A DNA stretch of 64,000 bases from Blautia luti (GCF_033096465.1 NZ_AP028156.1:3552501-3616500), one strand, 5' to 3'; counted from the first letter of the stretch, positions 34,871-43,836 are shown. The notes: generated by a model not told the origin, from the sequence alone. Made by a program: numbers and translations.

Positions 34871-34904
34871 AACAGGCTGTATGTTTCCACACATACAGCC
34901 TGTT
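34871..34904 (+). terminator. Terminator after nudC
   Basis: AACAGGCTGTATGT pairs perfectly with ACATACAGCCTGTT around six bases, with a T-rich tail ending in TTTTT. It may also work on the other strand against the PfkB remnant. Confidence 0.85.
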
Positions 34905-34925
34905 GCTATTATAATCTTTTTACAG

Positions 34926-35160
34926 TCACTTCGGACAAAATCTTCTTACATATTCAGATTTGAAATCTCCCTTATTCGGAGAAAGAGCATTGGCAGATAC
35001 TACTGCCACTGCGAACTTCAATGCTTCCTGCGGCGTATAATTTCTTTCCAGTGCAACAGCCAGTCCTCCTGCCATGGAATCACCGCAGCCGGACTTCTGG
35101 GAAACATCTGCAATTTCTTTTACTGACATTCCCTTTTGCGCAAGAGATTTCCTCAGTCAT
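34926..35160 (-). pseudogene. C-terminal remnant of a PfkB-family sugar kinase
   Basis: Sixty-seven residues match the end of ribokinase/PfkB kinases, including the anion hole and catalytic base motif SGCGDSMAGGLAVAL and the following helix (ALKFAVAVVSANALS). The upstream substrate-binding two-thirds of the gene is missing: the frame is closed by TGA at about 35155 and there is no ribosome binding site worth the name. A deletion remnant, not an active kinase. Sits between nudC and the DnaJ-like gene. Confidence 0.75.
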
Positions 35161-35226
35161 AAACAATACCTCCAATTTTTGGATTTAAAAGCATCGATTT
35201 CTGAAATGTAATTCAGATTAGAATAA

Positions 35227-36381
35227 TTAGGCAGCACTCCCATTACCGAATCCGCGACCTCTATAGGTTTTGCTACATTCCTGTTCGAATTCTTTCAGTT
35301 TGCGTCTGGCTTCAGGTGTGAGGTTGGTTGGTACCTGAATCTGTACGGTTGCATATTCATCGCCGTGGACAGACGGATTATTCATCGCTACGATACCTTT
35401 TCCTCTTAAACGGATCTTAGTTCCCGACTGTGTACCCGGTTTAATATTGCAGAGAACATCACCGTAGATGGTATGAACTTTCGCTTCACCGCCAAATACA
35501 GCAGTTGTAAATGGAATATTTACAGTTGTATAAACATCTCTGCCTTCCCGTCTGTATCCAGGTTTATCCTGAACATTTACTTTCAGAAGCAAATCACCGG
35601 CCTCACATCCGCCCACTCCCGGATATCCTTTTCCTTTAAGTCTGATAGACTTACCGGATTCAATACCTGCCGGAATATTGACTTCATAATTCTGGACACC
35701 ACCGTTGCTGCTCTGCAGGCGAATAACCTTCTTACCGCCAAAAGCAGCTTCATCAAAGCTGACAGTAACCTCCGCATGAAGATCCTCACCTTTACTGCTG
35801 TAAGAACCGCTAAAGCCATGACTGCGGAAATCACTTCCACCTGTACTAAAGCCACTGCCGAAGCCGCCAGTTCCATTGCTTCCGAATCCACCAAAACCAC
35901 TTCCGTGAAATCCACTGCCACCGAAGCCGCTGCTTCCAAAGCCACCGGATGATTTACTCTTCTTAAATCCACCACCAAAAATGTTCTTCAGGATATCATC
36001 CATATCTTCGCCATTTTCAAAATGATATTCATGATAACCATTGCCATCACTGTACGAGCCATGGAAACCGCCGCCAAAAGGATTGCCCTGTGTTCCGCCA
36101 AATCCACTGCCAAACGGGCTGCCCTGTGCGTTTCCATAATTACCGGCGCCTTCTTCAAAAGCAGCGTGGCCGAACTGGTCATATAGTTTACGCTTCTTCT
36201 CATCACTCAGAACATCATAGGCTTCATTTACTTCCTTAAAATGCTCTGCTGCCGAAGCGTTTCCCTCATTGCTGTCCGGATGATATTTCTTTGCCAGTTT
36301 TCTGTATGCTTTCTTAATCGTTGCTGCATCCGCGTTTTTGTTCACGCCCAGAACTTCATAATAGTCTCTTTTCAATATCAT
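35227..36381 (-). CDS. DnaJ/CbpA-type co-chaperone without zinc finger
   Basis: A 384-residue Hsp40. The J domain (~3-70) has the HPD motif (34-36) that stimulates DnaK. A long Gly/Phe-rich stretch (~85-200, with repeated GFGGSGF units) follows, then the two beta-barrel substrate-binding domains and dimer tail ([34 protein letters not shown]). The four CxxCxGxG zinc repeats of canonical DnaJ are absent, so this is the class B (CbpA) form. ATG at 36381 is better spaced from GAGGG than the GTG one codon earlier. Last gene of the small heat-shock operon. Confidence 0.92.
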   Translation of the reverse strand: MILKRDYYEVLGVNKNADAATIKKAYRKLAKKYHPDSNEGNASAAEHFKEVNEAYDVLSDEKKRKLYDQFGHAAFEEGAGNYGNAQGSPFGSGFGGTQGNPFGGGFHGSYSDGNGYHEYHFENGEDMDDILKNIFGGGFKKSKSSGGFGSSGFGGSGFHGSGFGGFGSNGTGGFGSGFSTGGSDFRSHGFSGSYSSKGEDLHAEVTVSFDEAAFGGKKVIRLQSSNGGVQNYEVNIPAGIESGKSIRLKGKGYPGVGGCEAGDLLLKVNVQDKPGYRREGRDVYTTVNIPFTTAVFGGEAKVHTIYGDVLCNIKPGTQSGTKIRLRGKGIVAMNNPSVHGDEYATVQIQVPTNLTPEARRKLKEFEQECSKTYRGRGFGNGSAA

Positions 36382-36452
36382 CACCTTCCCTCATAAACAC
36401 ATTCTAATGCAATCATTCCACACTTCATATTTCTGCAATCCTCATTATGCAA

Positions 36453-36488
36453 ACAACGGGAAGCCAAAAGATTTGACCTCCCGTTGCT
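36453..36488 (-). terminator. Hairpin between hsp20 and dnaJ-like gene
   Basis: On the minus strand CAACGGGA pairs with TCCCGTTG around about 19 bases. The T-tract is weak, so partial termination or mRNA protection is more likely than a full stop. Confidence 0.45.
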
Positions 36489-36503
36489 GTAACTTAACAT
36501 CTA

Positions 36504-36971
36504 TTATCCTTCAATGGAGATGCTGTGCTTCTGTTCCACTGCTGGCTTTGCTTCTTTCTTCGGAACAAATAATGTCAGGATACCATGTTTGAATTCTGCT
36601 TTGATGTCGTCCTGATGTACTTCCTTACCTACATAAAAGCTACGACTGCAGGCACCTGCATAACGTTCTCTGCGGATATAACGTCCTGTTTCTTTCTCTT
36701 GCTCATCTTTATCCAGACCTTTCTCTGCACTGATGGTCAGATAACCATTTTCCAGTGCTGCGTGGACTTCATCTTTCTTAAATCCAGGAAGATCAACGAT
36801 CAGTTCATATCCATTGCTCATTTCCTTGATATCGGTTTTCATTACATGATTTGCTTTATGTCCATAAAGCTTCTTCTCTGCATCCTTCATTGCTCTGTCA
36901 TCATAATAGAATGGGAAATCTCCAAAAAAGTCATCAAATAAATTTTCTCCAAAAATACTAGGCATTAACAT
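36504..36971 (-). CDS. Small heat-shock protein Hsp20 (downstream copy)
   Basis: A 155-residue alpha-crystallin-type holdase that keeps unfolding proteins soluble until DnaK refolds them. The alpha-crystallin domain spans ~42-145 (DIKEMSNGYELIVDLPGFKKDEV ends shortened here, then ENGYLTISAEK and FKHGILTLFVPK). The C-terminal anchoring I-x-I motif is SIS-IEG-like. About 87% identical to the copy at 37158-37625, with conserved ends and scattered changes, so a recent tandem duplication. Confidence 0.94.
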   Translation of the reverse strand: MLMPSIFGENLFDDFFGDFPFYYDDRAMKDAEKKLYGHKANHVMKTDIKEMSNGYELIVDLPGFKKDEVHAALENGYLTISAEKGLDKDEQEKETGRYIRRERYAGACSRSFYVGKEVHQDDIKAEFKHGILTLFVPKKEAKPAVEQKHSISIEG

Positions 36972-37121
36972 AAGTCATATCTCCTTTTCTAATATATTTT
37001 ATATATGTCAAATCTGTTCGCCAGATTTACTTTCCAAATCTATCTCTACAGGTTTTTTCAACCTTTTATCTTCAATCTTTTAGTGTAAACTTTTGTTTTT
37101 TATATCTGTTTTTAATCTCTG

Positions 37122-37141
37122 GCTGACCCTTAACGGGTCAG
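37122..37141 (-). terminator. Hairpin between the two hsp20 genes
   Basis: On the minus strand CTGACCC and GGGTCAG pair around GTTAA; an A/T-rich stretch with a short A-run follows. Probably a partial terminator within the heat-shock operon. Confidence 0.45.
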
Positions 37142-37157
37142 TCAGAATATTTATTCA

Positions 37158-37625
37158 TCAGCCTTCAATAGCAATTGTTTTCTTCTGTTCTACTGCTGGT
37201 TTTGCTTCTTTCTTTGGTACAAATAATGTGAGGATACCATGTTTGAATTCTGCTTTAATGTCTTCTTTCTCAACTTCTTTGCCTACATAGAAGCTACGGC
37301 TGCAGGCACCTGCGTAACGTTCTTTACGGATATAACGTCCTGTCTCTTTCTCCTGCTCATCTTTGTCCAGGCCTTTCTCTGCACTGATAGTCAGATAACC
37401 ATTCTCCAGATCAGCCTTTACTTCATCTTTGGTAAATCCCGGAAGATCTACAACCAGTTCATAGCCCTTATCAGTTTCCTTGATATCGGTTTTCATTATA
37501 TGGCTGGCTCTGCGTCCGTAAAGTTTCTTCTCTGTATCTTTCATTGCTCTGTCATCATAATAAAATGGAAAATCTCCAAAAAAGTCATCAAATAAATTTT
37601 CTCCAAAAATACTAGGCATCAACAT
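37158..37625 (-). CDS. Small heat-shock protein Hsp20 (promoter-proximal copy)
   Basis: A 155-residue Hsp20 nearly identical in the first 30 and last 60 residues to the downstream copy; most differences fall between residues 30 and 75. GGAGAG precedes the ATG at 37625. The C-terminal TIAIEG holds the I-x-I motif used for oligomer assembly. Transcribed from a CIRCE-controlled promoter about 150 bases upstream, so HrcA repression is expected. Confidence 0.95.
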   Translation of the reverse strand: MLMPSIFGENLFDDFFGDFPFYYDDRAMKDTEKKLYGRRASHIMKTDIKETDKGYELVVDLPGFTKDEVKADLENGYLTISAEKGLDKDEQEKETGRYIRKERYAGACSRSFYVGKEVEKEDIKAEFKHGILTLFVPKKEAKPAVEQKKTIAIEG

Positions 37626-37778
37626 AAGTCATCTCTCCTTTTCTATACCGTCCATCTATATATGATGGACTCTCTGTTATGCATCTTTACCTTGTTTCTT
37701 TGGAACTTAGGTTATCAGGAATCTCATAGAACTTATTTCTTTGTTCTCTTTTTGTTCCCCTTCCTTTGTTCTAGCTGT

Positions 37779-37821
37779 AATATAACACTTATTATTAGCA
37801 CTGTCAAGAGGTGAGTGCTAA
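37779..37821 (-). promoter_or_regulatory. CIRCE operator overlapping a sigma-A promoter
   Basis: The inverted repeat TTAGCACTG-N9-GAGTGCTAA (37795-37821) differs from the HrcA operator consensus TTAGCACTC-N9-GAGTGCTAA by one base. On the minus strand TTGACA (37802-37807) and TATATT (37779-37784), 17 bases apart, lie in and beside it. HrcA binding should block this promoter of the hsp20-hsp20-dnaJ unit. Confidence 0.9.
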
Positions 37822-37908
37822 TTTTTTTGTGAAAACTTTGTGATTTTGTAAACCCTTTGTGAAGCCTTGATAAATTGCAAAACAGTTTTCGTTTTCTTAT
37901 GTCGAAAA

Positions 37909-37941
37909 GAGGTACCGCCTTTTAGCAGTACCCCTTGTTTT
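37909..37941 (-). other. Hairpin upstream of the CIRCE promoter
   Basis: On the minus strand AAGGGGTACTGC pairs imperfectly with GCGGTACCTCTT around a short loop, followed by TTTC. It may end transcripts coming from the 38-kb side before the heat-shock promoter. The gap 37626-38212 otherwise contains only the CIRCE promoter and a doubtful open frame at 38011-38202. Confidence 0.4.
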
Positions 37942-38212
37942 CTTTAGTATTAGTTTATTCACTCTGCGCAAAATCATGTACATAGTATAAATCCGGTTTT
38001 TATTTTTCTTTCATATAAACGATGCCAGGGGCAAAAGCCTGAAACCACGATGTGCCTGCACAGGAATGGTTTCAAGGCTTATCTGTATTCCCGGATATAC
38101 GGTTCCTGCACTGAGATAGCTGATTTTTCCAAACAGAGAATAAGTTTCTGAACGGATTCCTACATACATACGCGGTTCATATTTCTTTAAACACCGACAC
38201 ACATCTTACAGA

Positions 38213-38356
38213 TCATCCTGTCAGATCATCGATCTGAGTCCACATAAGCAGAAAACCATGCAGGAGCAGTATAACAATATACAGAATACATTTCTTTTTA
38301 TCTGCCTCAATTCTTCGATAGGTTCTGGTATAATCAATTACTTTCTTTTCTTTCAT
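38213..38356 (-). CDS. Possible 47-residue membrane protein
   Basis: An ATG-initiated frame of 47 residues: a basic N-terminus (MKEKKVIDYTRTYRR), charged linker, one hydrophobic helix (CILYIVILLLHGFLLMW) and a short acidic tail. A GAGGGG sequence lies only three bases before the ATG, closer than ideal. It starts 60 bases after the GAF-GGDEF gene on the same strand. Function unknown; the positive-inside topology makes a small membrane protein credible. Confidence 0.45.
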   Translation of the reverse strand: MKEKKVIDYTRTYRRIEADKKKCILYIVILLLHGFLLMWTQIDDLTG

Positions 38357-38416
38357 AGACCCCTCATTTTGTTATGTTTCGCTACGCAGCTCATAACCGG
38401 GAATCTTCCAGAATTT

Positions 38417-39868
38417 TTACCTCTCCTCCCCGTAAATTACAGCACTGCAGCCCTTCTGTTTTTTGCTCTGATACATTGCCCTGTCAGCCTTTTTGTATAG
38501 CTGATCAAAAGAAACCTCTTCATATCCATCATAAAAACACGCACCCAGGCTTATTTCTACGTTCTTCCCCTGCATCTCTACGATATCAATCTGTCGGATG
38601 TTTTCAAAAAACCTCTCAAAAAATTTCTCTGCTACACTCTGTTCCAGCATTCCCGGTACAAACATGGCAAACTCATCACCACCGAGGCGCAAAACCACAT
38701 CACTGTCACGACATGTTTTCTGTAGCTTCTCCGCAACGGCTATGATTACCTTATCTCCTACAGAATGTCCATAAGTGTCATTGATGGATTTAAATTTGTC
38801 ACAGTCGATCAAACAAAGCAATCCTCCTGTTTTTCTCCTTAAAAATTCAGTAATCTTTTTTTCTCCGCTTCCACGATTACATAATCCTGTCATAAGATCT
38901 GTCCGCGCCAGATAAATCAGTCTGTTCTCACGCTTTTTTTCTTCTTCTATACACTCAATACAGAAAAGTACATGCAAAAGTCTTCCATTTTCATCGTAAT
39001 CTACAGGAATAAATCTGCTTCGGCACCAACCTAATATTTTATCTGTAAATTCATGTGTTATGCTGTTTTCCCCAATAAGCCGTTCTTCCAACGTACTGAT
39101 ATCTACAAACTCCAGCGATTCCTGAAGTTGTGATTCTATACACATTTTCTCAGCAATACCATTGATATGTCCGCAAAAATCATCTCTGATTTCATATTCT
39201 CCCATTTTAAAATCTTTTCCCAAATATTCCGCAATCTGATCTGTCATTTTTATAATATGATATCTTTTTGTCTGCACATCAACCAAATGCATAGATATAT
39301 AGATTTTGGAAAGCGATGAATAACTGCTGAGCTTCGCCTCTTTATTTGACTTTATAAATGAATTACGCATTTTCAGAAATGAGATAAGAAGCGTTCCTAT
39401 CATATCCAGGAAAGTAGTAAGCCCCCTGTAATCACTCTTTGGAGGATTATCCACACCGAAAAAACCACTTATCTCATCTTTATAACGCAAAGGGCACACC
39501 ACCACATTTCTCACATTCTGCGCTTTTAACATATCATACGATACGCGATGTTCTTCTTTGATATCTTCTATATCAGTGATAATGATACTTTCACCTTTGG
39601 AAAACGTATCATACCACCATTTTATTATATCCATATCGACATTCTGCAATCTGTCTATCTCGGGAATTACTCCCTGTGCACACCATTCATATGTATTGTC
39701 TGTACCATGTCTTTCTTTACAATCTTCGAAAATATATATTCTGTCAGAACCGATATGTCTGCCGAAAAAGCGGATAAATTCATTAATCTGCTCGTCAGGT
39801 GTATTGTAATTAAGTGCAGATCTAAGTGCTTCATTTATGACCAGTTCATACTTTATGATTGTCTTCAT
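38417..39868 (-). CDS. Soluble diguanylate cyclase with GAF-like sensor domain
   Basis: A 483-residue cytoplasmic protein. Residues ~15-165 look like a GAF domain (VVCPLRYKDEISGFFGVDNP), ~180-320 a PAS-like region (RSRFIPVDYDENGRLLHVLF), and ~330-483 a GGDEF domain. The loop is intact GGDEF (396-400), with an RxxD product-inhibition site (Arg387-Asp390) five residues before it. Expected to make cyclic di-GMP in response to a small intracellular ligand. GAGG precedes the start. No phosphodiesterase partner nearby. Confidence 0.88.
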   Translation of the reverse strand: MKTIIKYELVINEALRSALNYNTPDEQINEFIRFFGRHIGSDRIYIFEDCKERHGTDNTYEWCAQGVIPEIDRLQNVDMDIIKWWYDTFSKGESIIITDIEDIKEEHRVSYDMLKAQNVRNVVVCPLRYKDEISGFFGVDNPPKSDYRGLTTFLDMIGTLLISFLKMRNSFIKSNKEAKLSSYSSLSKIYISMHLVDVQTKRYHIIKMTDQIAEYLGKDFKMGEYEIRDDFCGHINGIAEKMCIESQLQESLEFVDISTLEERLIGENSITHEFTDKILGWCRSRFIPVDYDENGRLLHVLFCIECIEEEKKRENRLIYLARTDLMTGLCNRGSGEKKITEFLRRKTGGLLCLIDCDKFKSINDTYGHSVGDKVIIAVAEKLQKTCRDSDVVLRLGGDEFAMFVPGMLEQSVAEKFFERFFENIRQIDIVEMQGKNVEISLGACFYDGYEEVSFDQLYKKADRAMYQSKKQKGCSAVIYGEER

Positions 39869-39923
39869 GTTGTTTTCCTCTATATATTTTCACTGTATGT
39901 AATTATAATGTCCTCTTAATCAG

Positions 39924-39948
39924 CAACCACCGGTTCAACCGGTGGTTG
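39924..39948 (-). terminator. Palindromic stem-loop after the secreted protein gene
   Basis: A perfect 10-bp GC-rich stem CAACCACCGG/CCGGTGGTTG with a five-base loop, 10 bases after the stop. The T-tract is poor but position and stem strength suggest termination. Confidence 0.6.
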
Positions 39949-39957
39949 TGCTCACTT

Positions 39958-42024
39958 TCAGATTCCCAGAACAGCAGATATCTTAATCTCTTTTTCCGTT
40001 TCACTGAGATCAAAATCACCGCCATCTTCCACAGTCATGTGTATCTCATACAGTACATCTTCGGATAATGTATCCGGTGTTTCACCATCTTCTGTCTGAA
40101 TATGCCATTTCTCTGCCGGAACTTCTTTCAAGGTACCATCTGTGCCATATGCATACAGCTTCAAAGAACCTGTTTCCCCTGAGATTCCTTTCATACGTAT
40201 TGCAACGGTTGTGTTCGGATGTACGTTCTCAATTGTGATCGTATTCAGCCATCCTTCCACATCTCCCTGGCCGCCGTCTGCTGCAAATTTCTCCTGACTT
40301 AACACATTGCGCATTGCCTGATCCAGATCCACCTTGCGGTAAGGCATTTCCGGCAGATATACAAACCTGTCCTGCAATCTCAGAAGTTCCAGATAGCCAG
40401 TCGGACAATAGAGCGCATTTCCGCTGTTTCCCGCATACATACCGATAGCCATGTTGTTGTATCCCGGTTTGTCAGAAATATCCATGGTAAATGCAGTCTC
40501 GCCTGTCTCAAAATCAAGCATGATATACTGCCACATACCAGTTTCCATATCCTGAACATATCCGTAAATATATCCTGTTGCAGTGGACAGCTTCATCATG
40601 GAAGTGTCAGACAGATCACTTCTGCACCAGATACTCTTCATCTCATATCCGTTCTCCGTCTTAACTGTATCCACACGTTCTATACCCGGCGCGATCATTT
40701 TATTGCCCTGTCTCAGCCAGCCCACATCATAAATATTCTCATAGCTTTGTATTGAGGAATCATTATCTGCTTCTCCAAGCTTTGCACTTCCTGCACCAAA
40801 CCAGTTACATACGATCGTGCTTACAGTTCCCTCTCCATCATCATATACAATTGCAGAATTTTCCACAGACACCTGTGTATCTTCCGGAAGCTCATCTATA
40901 ACGGGCATGCTCGCAACCTGTTCTCCTGTTTTCATATCCACCGCAATAAGATTTACCGGATCCTGATTATCTGTAAACATAACCAGATCTTTGGTCAAAG
41001 ACGGGGAACATCCACCTCCCCATGCAAGACCGCCACCTGTCGTCTCATCGCCTTCTTTGCTTTCCTTGGCACCCACACTTTTATAGGAAGTTTCCCAGAC
41101 TTTTTTCACACCATTATCCGCCTGGAGCAGATAACACTTCAGATTTGTCAGAATGACCGCACCCTCCTTAGATGCCGCAATACCATTCTCTGCACCCTCT
41201 CCCGGTTCCAGTTCATATACAAACACTGCATCTGACAGATCCACATCTTCTCCATTCAAGATCTTATCGATAGCTGCACGCGAAACATAGCCAAAGGTTC
41301 CCTGCTGTTTTCTGTCAGGATAAATGCGGAAGCCTCCTGTTGCAAACCAGAGATTTCCCTCATAATCAAAAACTACAGATAACAGATTCTGATCCAGTGT
41401 TTTTCCAAGTGCAGCCTCTGCTGCCGCTTTAATATCAATATCCAGCACTTTCTCAAATTCCGGAAGTACATTTCCCTCCTCATCTGTAGCCTTAAGCATA
41501 AGTACCCGATTATCGTTCGTCGGACACACAATGCGATTGCTCTCATCTACAAAAGAATATGAACTCTGTATCAGATAGCTTCCATTGTCATGCTGTTTTG
41601 GTGAAAAATAGCCCAAGGTCTGTGCCTCATCTGCATTAATATCACGGATCGCCAGGCCACCCAGAAGCGGAACCACAGAATGTCCATAGGAATCAAAAAA
41701 GACTGCCGGGGAAGCATTGGGATTAACTTTTTCATAAGAAACATTGATCTCAGAATAAATATCAACAGGCAATACCTCATCTGTTGAATCTGTATTATAG
41801 CAGTCATGATGAATATTGGAATCACTTGCTGCCATATAAGGATTCACATCCATAACCTTCGGTGTAAGTGTCTTTATAGGCAGTTCTGATGTCTGACCTG
41901 CATTTTCCTCTGTCTGTGTTTCTTCTACCTGTGTTTCCTCTGCACGTACCATATTTATTGACGGTTCAGATGTTGTAGCTGCTATAAAAGCGATCATTGC
42001 AAGAATTAAAGCTCTTTTCTTCAT
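39958..42024 (-). CDS. Large secreted protein, probable beta-propeller
   Basis: A 688-residue exported protein: signal peptide, then a Glu/Thr-rich linker, then ~500 residues of repeated short beta strands typical of PQQ/WD-like propellers (GNLWFATGG, VFVYELEPGEG, LIAVDMKTGEQVASM, IMLDFETGETAFTM). The C-terminal ~120 residues look like a beta-sandwich. No catalytic residues or sortase signal are recognised. Downstream by 28 bases of the pseudo-receiver gene in the same direction, so the two may be co-expressed. Function unknown; a ligand-binding or surface-sensing role is possible. Confidence 0.7.
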   Translation of the reverse strand: MKKRALILAMIAFIAATTSEPSINMVRAEETQVEETQTEENAGQTSELPIKTLTPKVMDVNPYMAASDSNIHHDCYNTDSTDEVLPVDIYSEINVSYEKVNPNASPAVFFDSYGHSVVPLLGGLAIRDINADEAQTLGYFSPKQHDNGSYLIQSSYSFVDESNRIVCPTNDNRVLMLKATDEEGNVLPEFEKVLDIDIKAAAEAALGKTLDQNLLSVVFDYEGNLWFATGGFRIYPDRKQQGTFGYVSRAAIDKILNGEDVDLSDAVFVYELEPGEGAENGIAASKEGAVILTNLKCYLLQADNGVKKVWETSYKSVGAKESKEGDETTGGGLAWGGGCSPSLTKDLVMFTDNQDPVNLIAVDMKTGEQVASMPVIDELPEDTQVSVENSAIVYDDGEGTVSTIVCNWFGAGSAKLGEADNDSSIQSYENIYDVGWLRQGNKMIAPGIERVDTVKTENGYEMKSIWCRSDLSDTSMMKLSTATGYIYGYVQDMETGMWQYIMLDFETGETAFTMDISDKPGYNNMAIGMYAGNSGNALYCPTGYLELLRLQDRFVYLPEMPYRKVDLDQAMRNVLSQEKFAADGGQGDVEGWLNTITIENVHPNTTVAIRMKGISGETGSLKLYAYGTDGTLKEVPAEKWHIQTEDGETPDTLSEDVLYEIHMTVEDGGDFDLSETEKEIKISAVLGI

Positions 42025-42051
42025 AATTGTTTTTCCTCCTGAGTGTTTTTG

Positions 42052-42426
42052 TCATATTACATTTCTGTGTTCAAACCAAATGGAGAGTCCTTCTTTTATT
42101 TTCTGCTCTTCCACAGGTTTCATAAAAAAATATTCTATCCGCATCCTGAACGCATGAAGCGAAAAATCAAGATCACTGCACCAGATAATCCCACATTTCG
42201 GATACAGGGAACGGAGATGTTCTGCCGCATTCAGCCCGGACACCCCAGGCAATGCAAGAAACACCACTGCCGGTACTGTTTTTCGTGTCCGCCCAAAAAA
42301 CCGTTCCTGATCCTGATAGATTTCAATCAATGGAAAAACATTCTTTTCTGTACAGTAATTTCTGATGTATTCCGCACAGTTCTGTCCTTCCTGTTCCTGA
42401 TCAGTCAATATGGCAATACAATACAC
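42052..42426 (-). CDS. Stand-alone pseudo-receiver domain
   Basis: A 124-residue protein of receiver-domain size and pattern. It starts with GTG, for which GGAGG lies at proper spacing. The position of the phospho-acceptor aspartate reads VVFLALPGVSGLNAAEHL, so Ala58 replaces Asp; the lysine of the KP motif (FFMKPV) remains. It therefore cannot be phosphorylated normally and may act through protein binding. It is divergent from, and resembles the receiver of, the LytTR regulator starting 185 bases away. Confidence 0.7.
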   Translation of the reverse strand: MYCIAILTDQEQEGQNCAEYIRNYCTEKNVFPLIEIYQDQERFFGRTRKTVPAVVFLALPGVSGLNAAEHLRSLYPKCGIIWCSDLDFSLHAFRMRIEYFFMKPVEEQKIKEGLSIWFEHRNVI

Positions 42427-42502
42427 GACATCCCTCCTCTTCCATTTGATGTACTCCCATTTGTTATCCTCATTATAAAAAAGTCAGAAATTTTTTCAAT
42501 AA

Positions 42503-42523
42503 TTCTGTCACGAAACGACAGAA
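42503..42523. promoter_or_regulatory. Inverted repeat in the divergent promoter region
   Basis: TTCTGTC-N7-GACAGAA is a perfect palindrome midway between the pseudo-receiver and LytTR regulator genes. Its size and place suggest an operator, perhaps for the LytTR protein; this is inference. Confidence 0.45.
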
Positions 42524-42610
42524 AATGACACGAATTGTAAATCTATGGTATTGTTTTGTGATATACTTATAGCAGAATTTTATAAACATATAAATAAAGG
42601 AAGATTTACT

Positions 42611-43327
42611 ATGAGAATTGCAATTGTTGATGATATTTCAGAAGAACGGACACTACTTCGCAACAGACTGGAATCTCAATTTTCCAGGCGCAATGTCCAC
42701 ATAGATATATTTGAATATGAAAATGGAGAAACTTTCCTCACTGCAGCGAAGGAATGTCCTTTCACTGTAGTGTTTCTGGATATTTATATGAATGGATCTA
42801 ACGGGATTGATACAGCAAAAGAACTTCGCAGATCAGACACTGACTGTCTGCTGGTCTTTACAACAACTTCCACTGACCATGCATTAGAGGGATTTCAGGT
42901 CCGGGCTCTCCACTATCTTGTAAAGCCCTACAGTGAAAATGATATTTCCGTACTGGCAGATGAAATCCTTTCCCGCATCCCGGATTCCGGGAAATACATA
43001 GATGTAAAGGTAAACGGCAGTAATATTCAGATTCCCTTCCGGAAAATAATCTACGCAGAGCATTTTTCCCACATGATCCACATCCACACTGCCGGTGAAA
43101 GGGAACTGGTCACCCGCCAGTCCTTTGATTCCTTCATAACCTCCCTGAAAATGGACTCACGTTTCTATCAGTGTAACCGGGGCGTTGTGATCAATCTGGA
43201 GCATGCCGTTGATTTTGACGGATCAGGCTTTCGCCTTGATAATGGAAGCAATGTCCCTGTCAGCCGTAAACTGCAGAAAAACGCCAGACAGACATTTATG
43301 GAATTTCTGTTCCAAAGGAGGTCCTGA
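42611..43327 (+). CDS. LytTR-family response regulator
   Basis: A 238-residue AgrA/ComE-like regulator. Receiver domain (1-120) with Asp7-Asp8 acid pocket, phospho-acceptor Asp57 (VVFLDIYMNG) and Lys of VKPY; LytTR DNA-binding domain (~135-238: IIYAEHFSHMIHIHT, FYQCNRGVVINLEHAV). The start MRIAIVDD (42611) has AAGGAAG upstream. Its expected GHKL-type histidine kinase would be the next gene, but only a short truncated open frame follows. Confidence 0.92.
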   Translation: MRIAIVDDISEERTLLRNRLESQFSRRNVHIDIFEYENGETFLTAAKECPFTVVFLDIYMNGSNGIDTAKELRRSDTDCLLVFTTTSTDHALEGFQVRALHYLVKPYSENDISVLADEILSRIPDSGKYIDVKVNGSNIQIPFRKIIYAEHFSHMIHIHTAGERELVTRQSFDSFITSLKMDSRFYQCNRGVVINLEHAVDFDGSGFRLDNGSNVPVSRKLQKNARQTFMEFLFQRRS

Positions 43328-43328
43328 A

Positions 43329-43595
43329 ATGACTGACATACTTCGCCCTGTACTTGAACTTTCCGTAATCATTCCCGGTATACTGCTGGTATATCTGCCT
43401 GTAAAAAGCTATCTGAAGCAGGCCCCGCTTAAGCTGACCGCATGGCTTCTCCCTCTTCTTCTGGGAATCTGTATTTTGGGAGGAGCGGTTTGCTGTGCCC
43501 TCTACCTTCCCACCAGATGGGTCCTGTTTCCTCTGCTGCCTGTCATTATGCTCATTTACCATAAAACGTTAACAATCTCTGTCTTTCACAAATAA
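43329..43595 (+). pseudogene. Truncated N-terminus of a membrane sensor kinase
   Basis: An 88-residue frame starting one base after the LytTR regulator stop. Three hydrophobic helices (VLELSVIIPGILLVY, LTAWLLPLLLGICILGG, WVLFPLLPVIMLIYH) resemble the start of the membrane domain in sensor kinases paired with LytTR regulators. The frame ends abruptly (TISVFHK) with no histidine kinase domain behind it. The sequence after it reads as a different gene fragment on the other strand, pointing to a deletion or rearrangement. Confidence 0.6.
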
Positions 43596-43733
43596 AATTT
43601 CCGGTATCTGATTATGCTTATATGCATATATGAGCAGTTCATCTACCGAATATTTCTTTTTCTTATTTTCATAAACGTTCTTCTCCTCAGATTCTGGATT
43701 CTCTCTGCCATCCAGCCATAATACTCCACATTG
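43569..43733 (-). pseudogene. C-terminal fragment of an unidentified gene
   Basis: An open frame of 54 codons with no start codon, beginning after a TGA and ending at TAA. Its lysine-rich middle and KYSVDELLIYAYKHNQIPEI segment read like genuine protein. It overlaps the end of the truncated kinase frame by 27 bases, so the junction lies about here. Origin unknown. Confidence 0.35.
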
Positions 43734-43836
43734 TCATAATTGTTCAATTTTTATCATACCAGATATTTCATTGCGCCAGTAAATGACACGCTGAATAGAT
43801 ATATTGACAGGCCAAATATTTTCACGTAAACTTTAT

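Noticed and set aside
35473..36206. Plus- and minus-strand frames rich in Ala/Ser/Thr within the DnaJ-like gene
   Set aside because: They arise from the Gly/Phe-rich repeat DNA read in other frames.
38011..38202. 63-residue minus-strand frame upstream of the CIRCE region
   Set aside because: It needs a GTG start directly after a stop codon and has no ribosome binding site or recognisable domain. It may be a decayed fragment, but I cannot support a gene.
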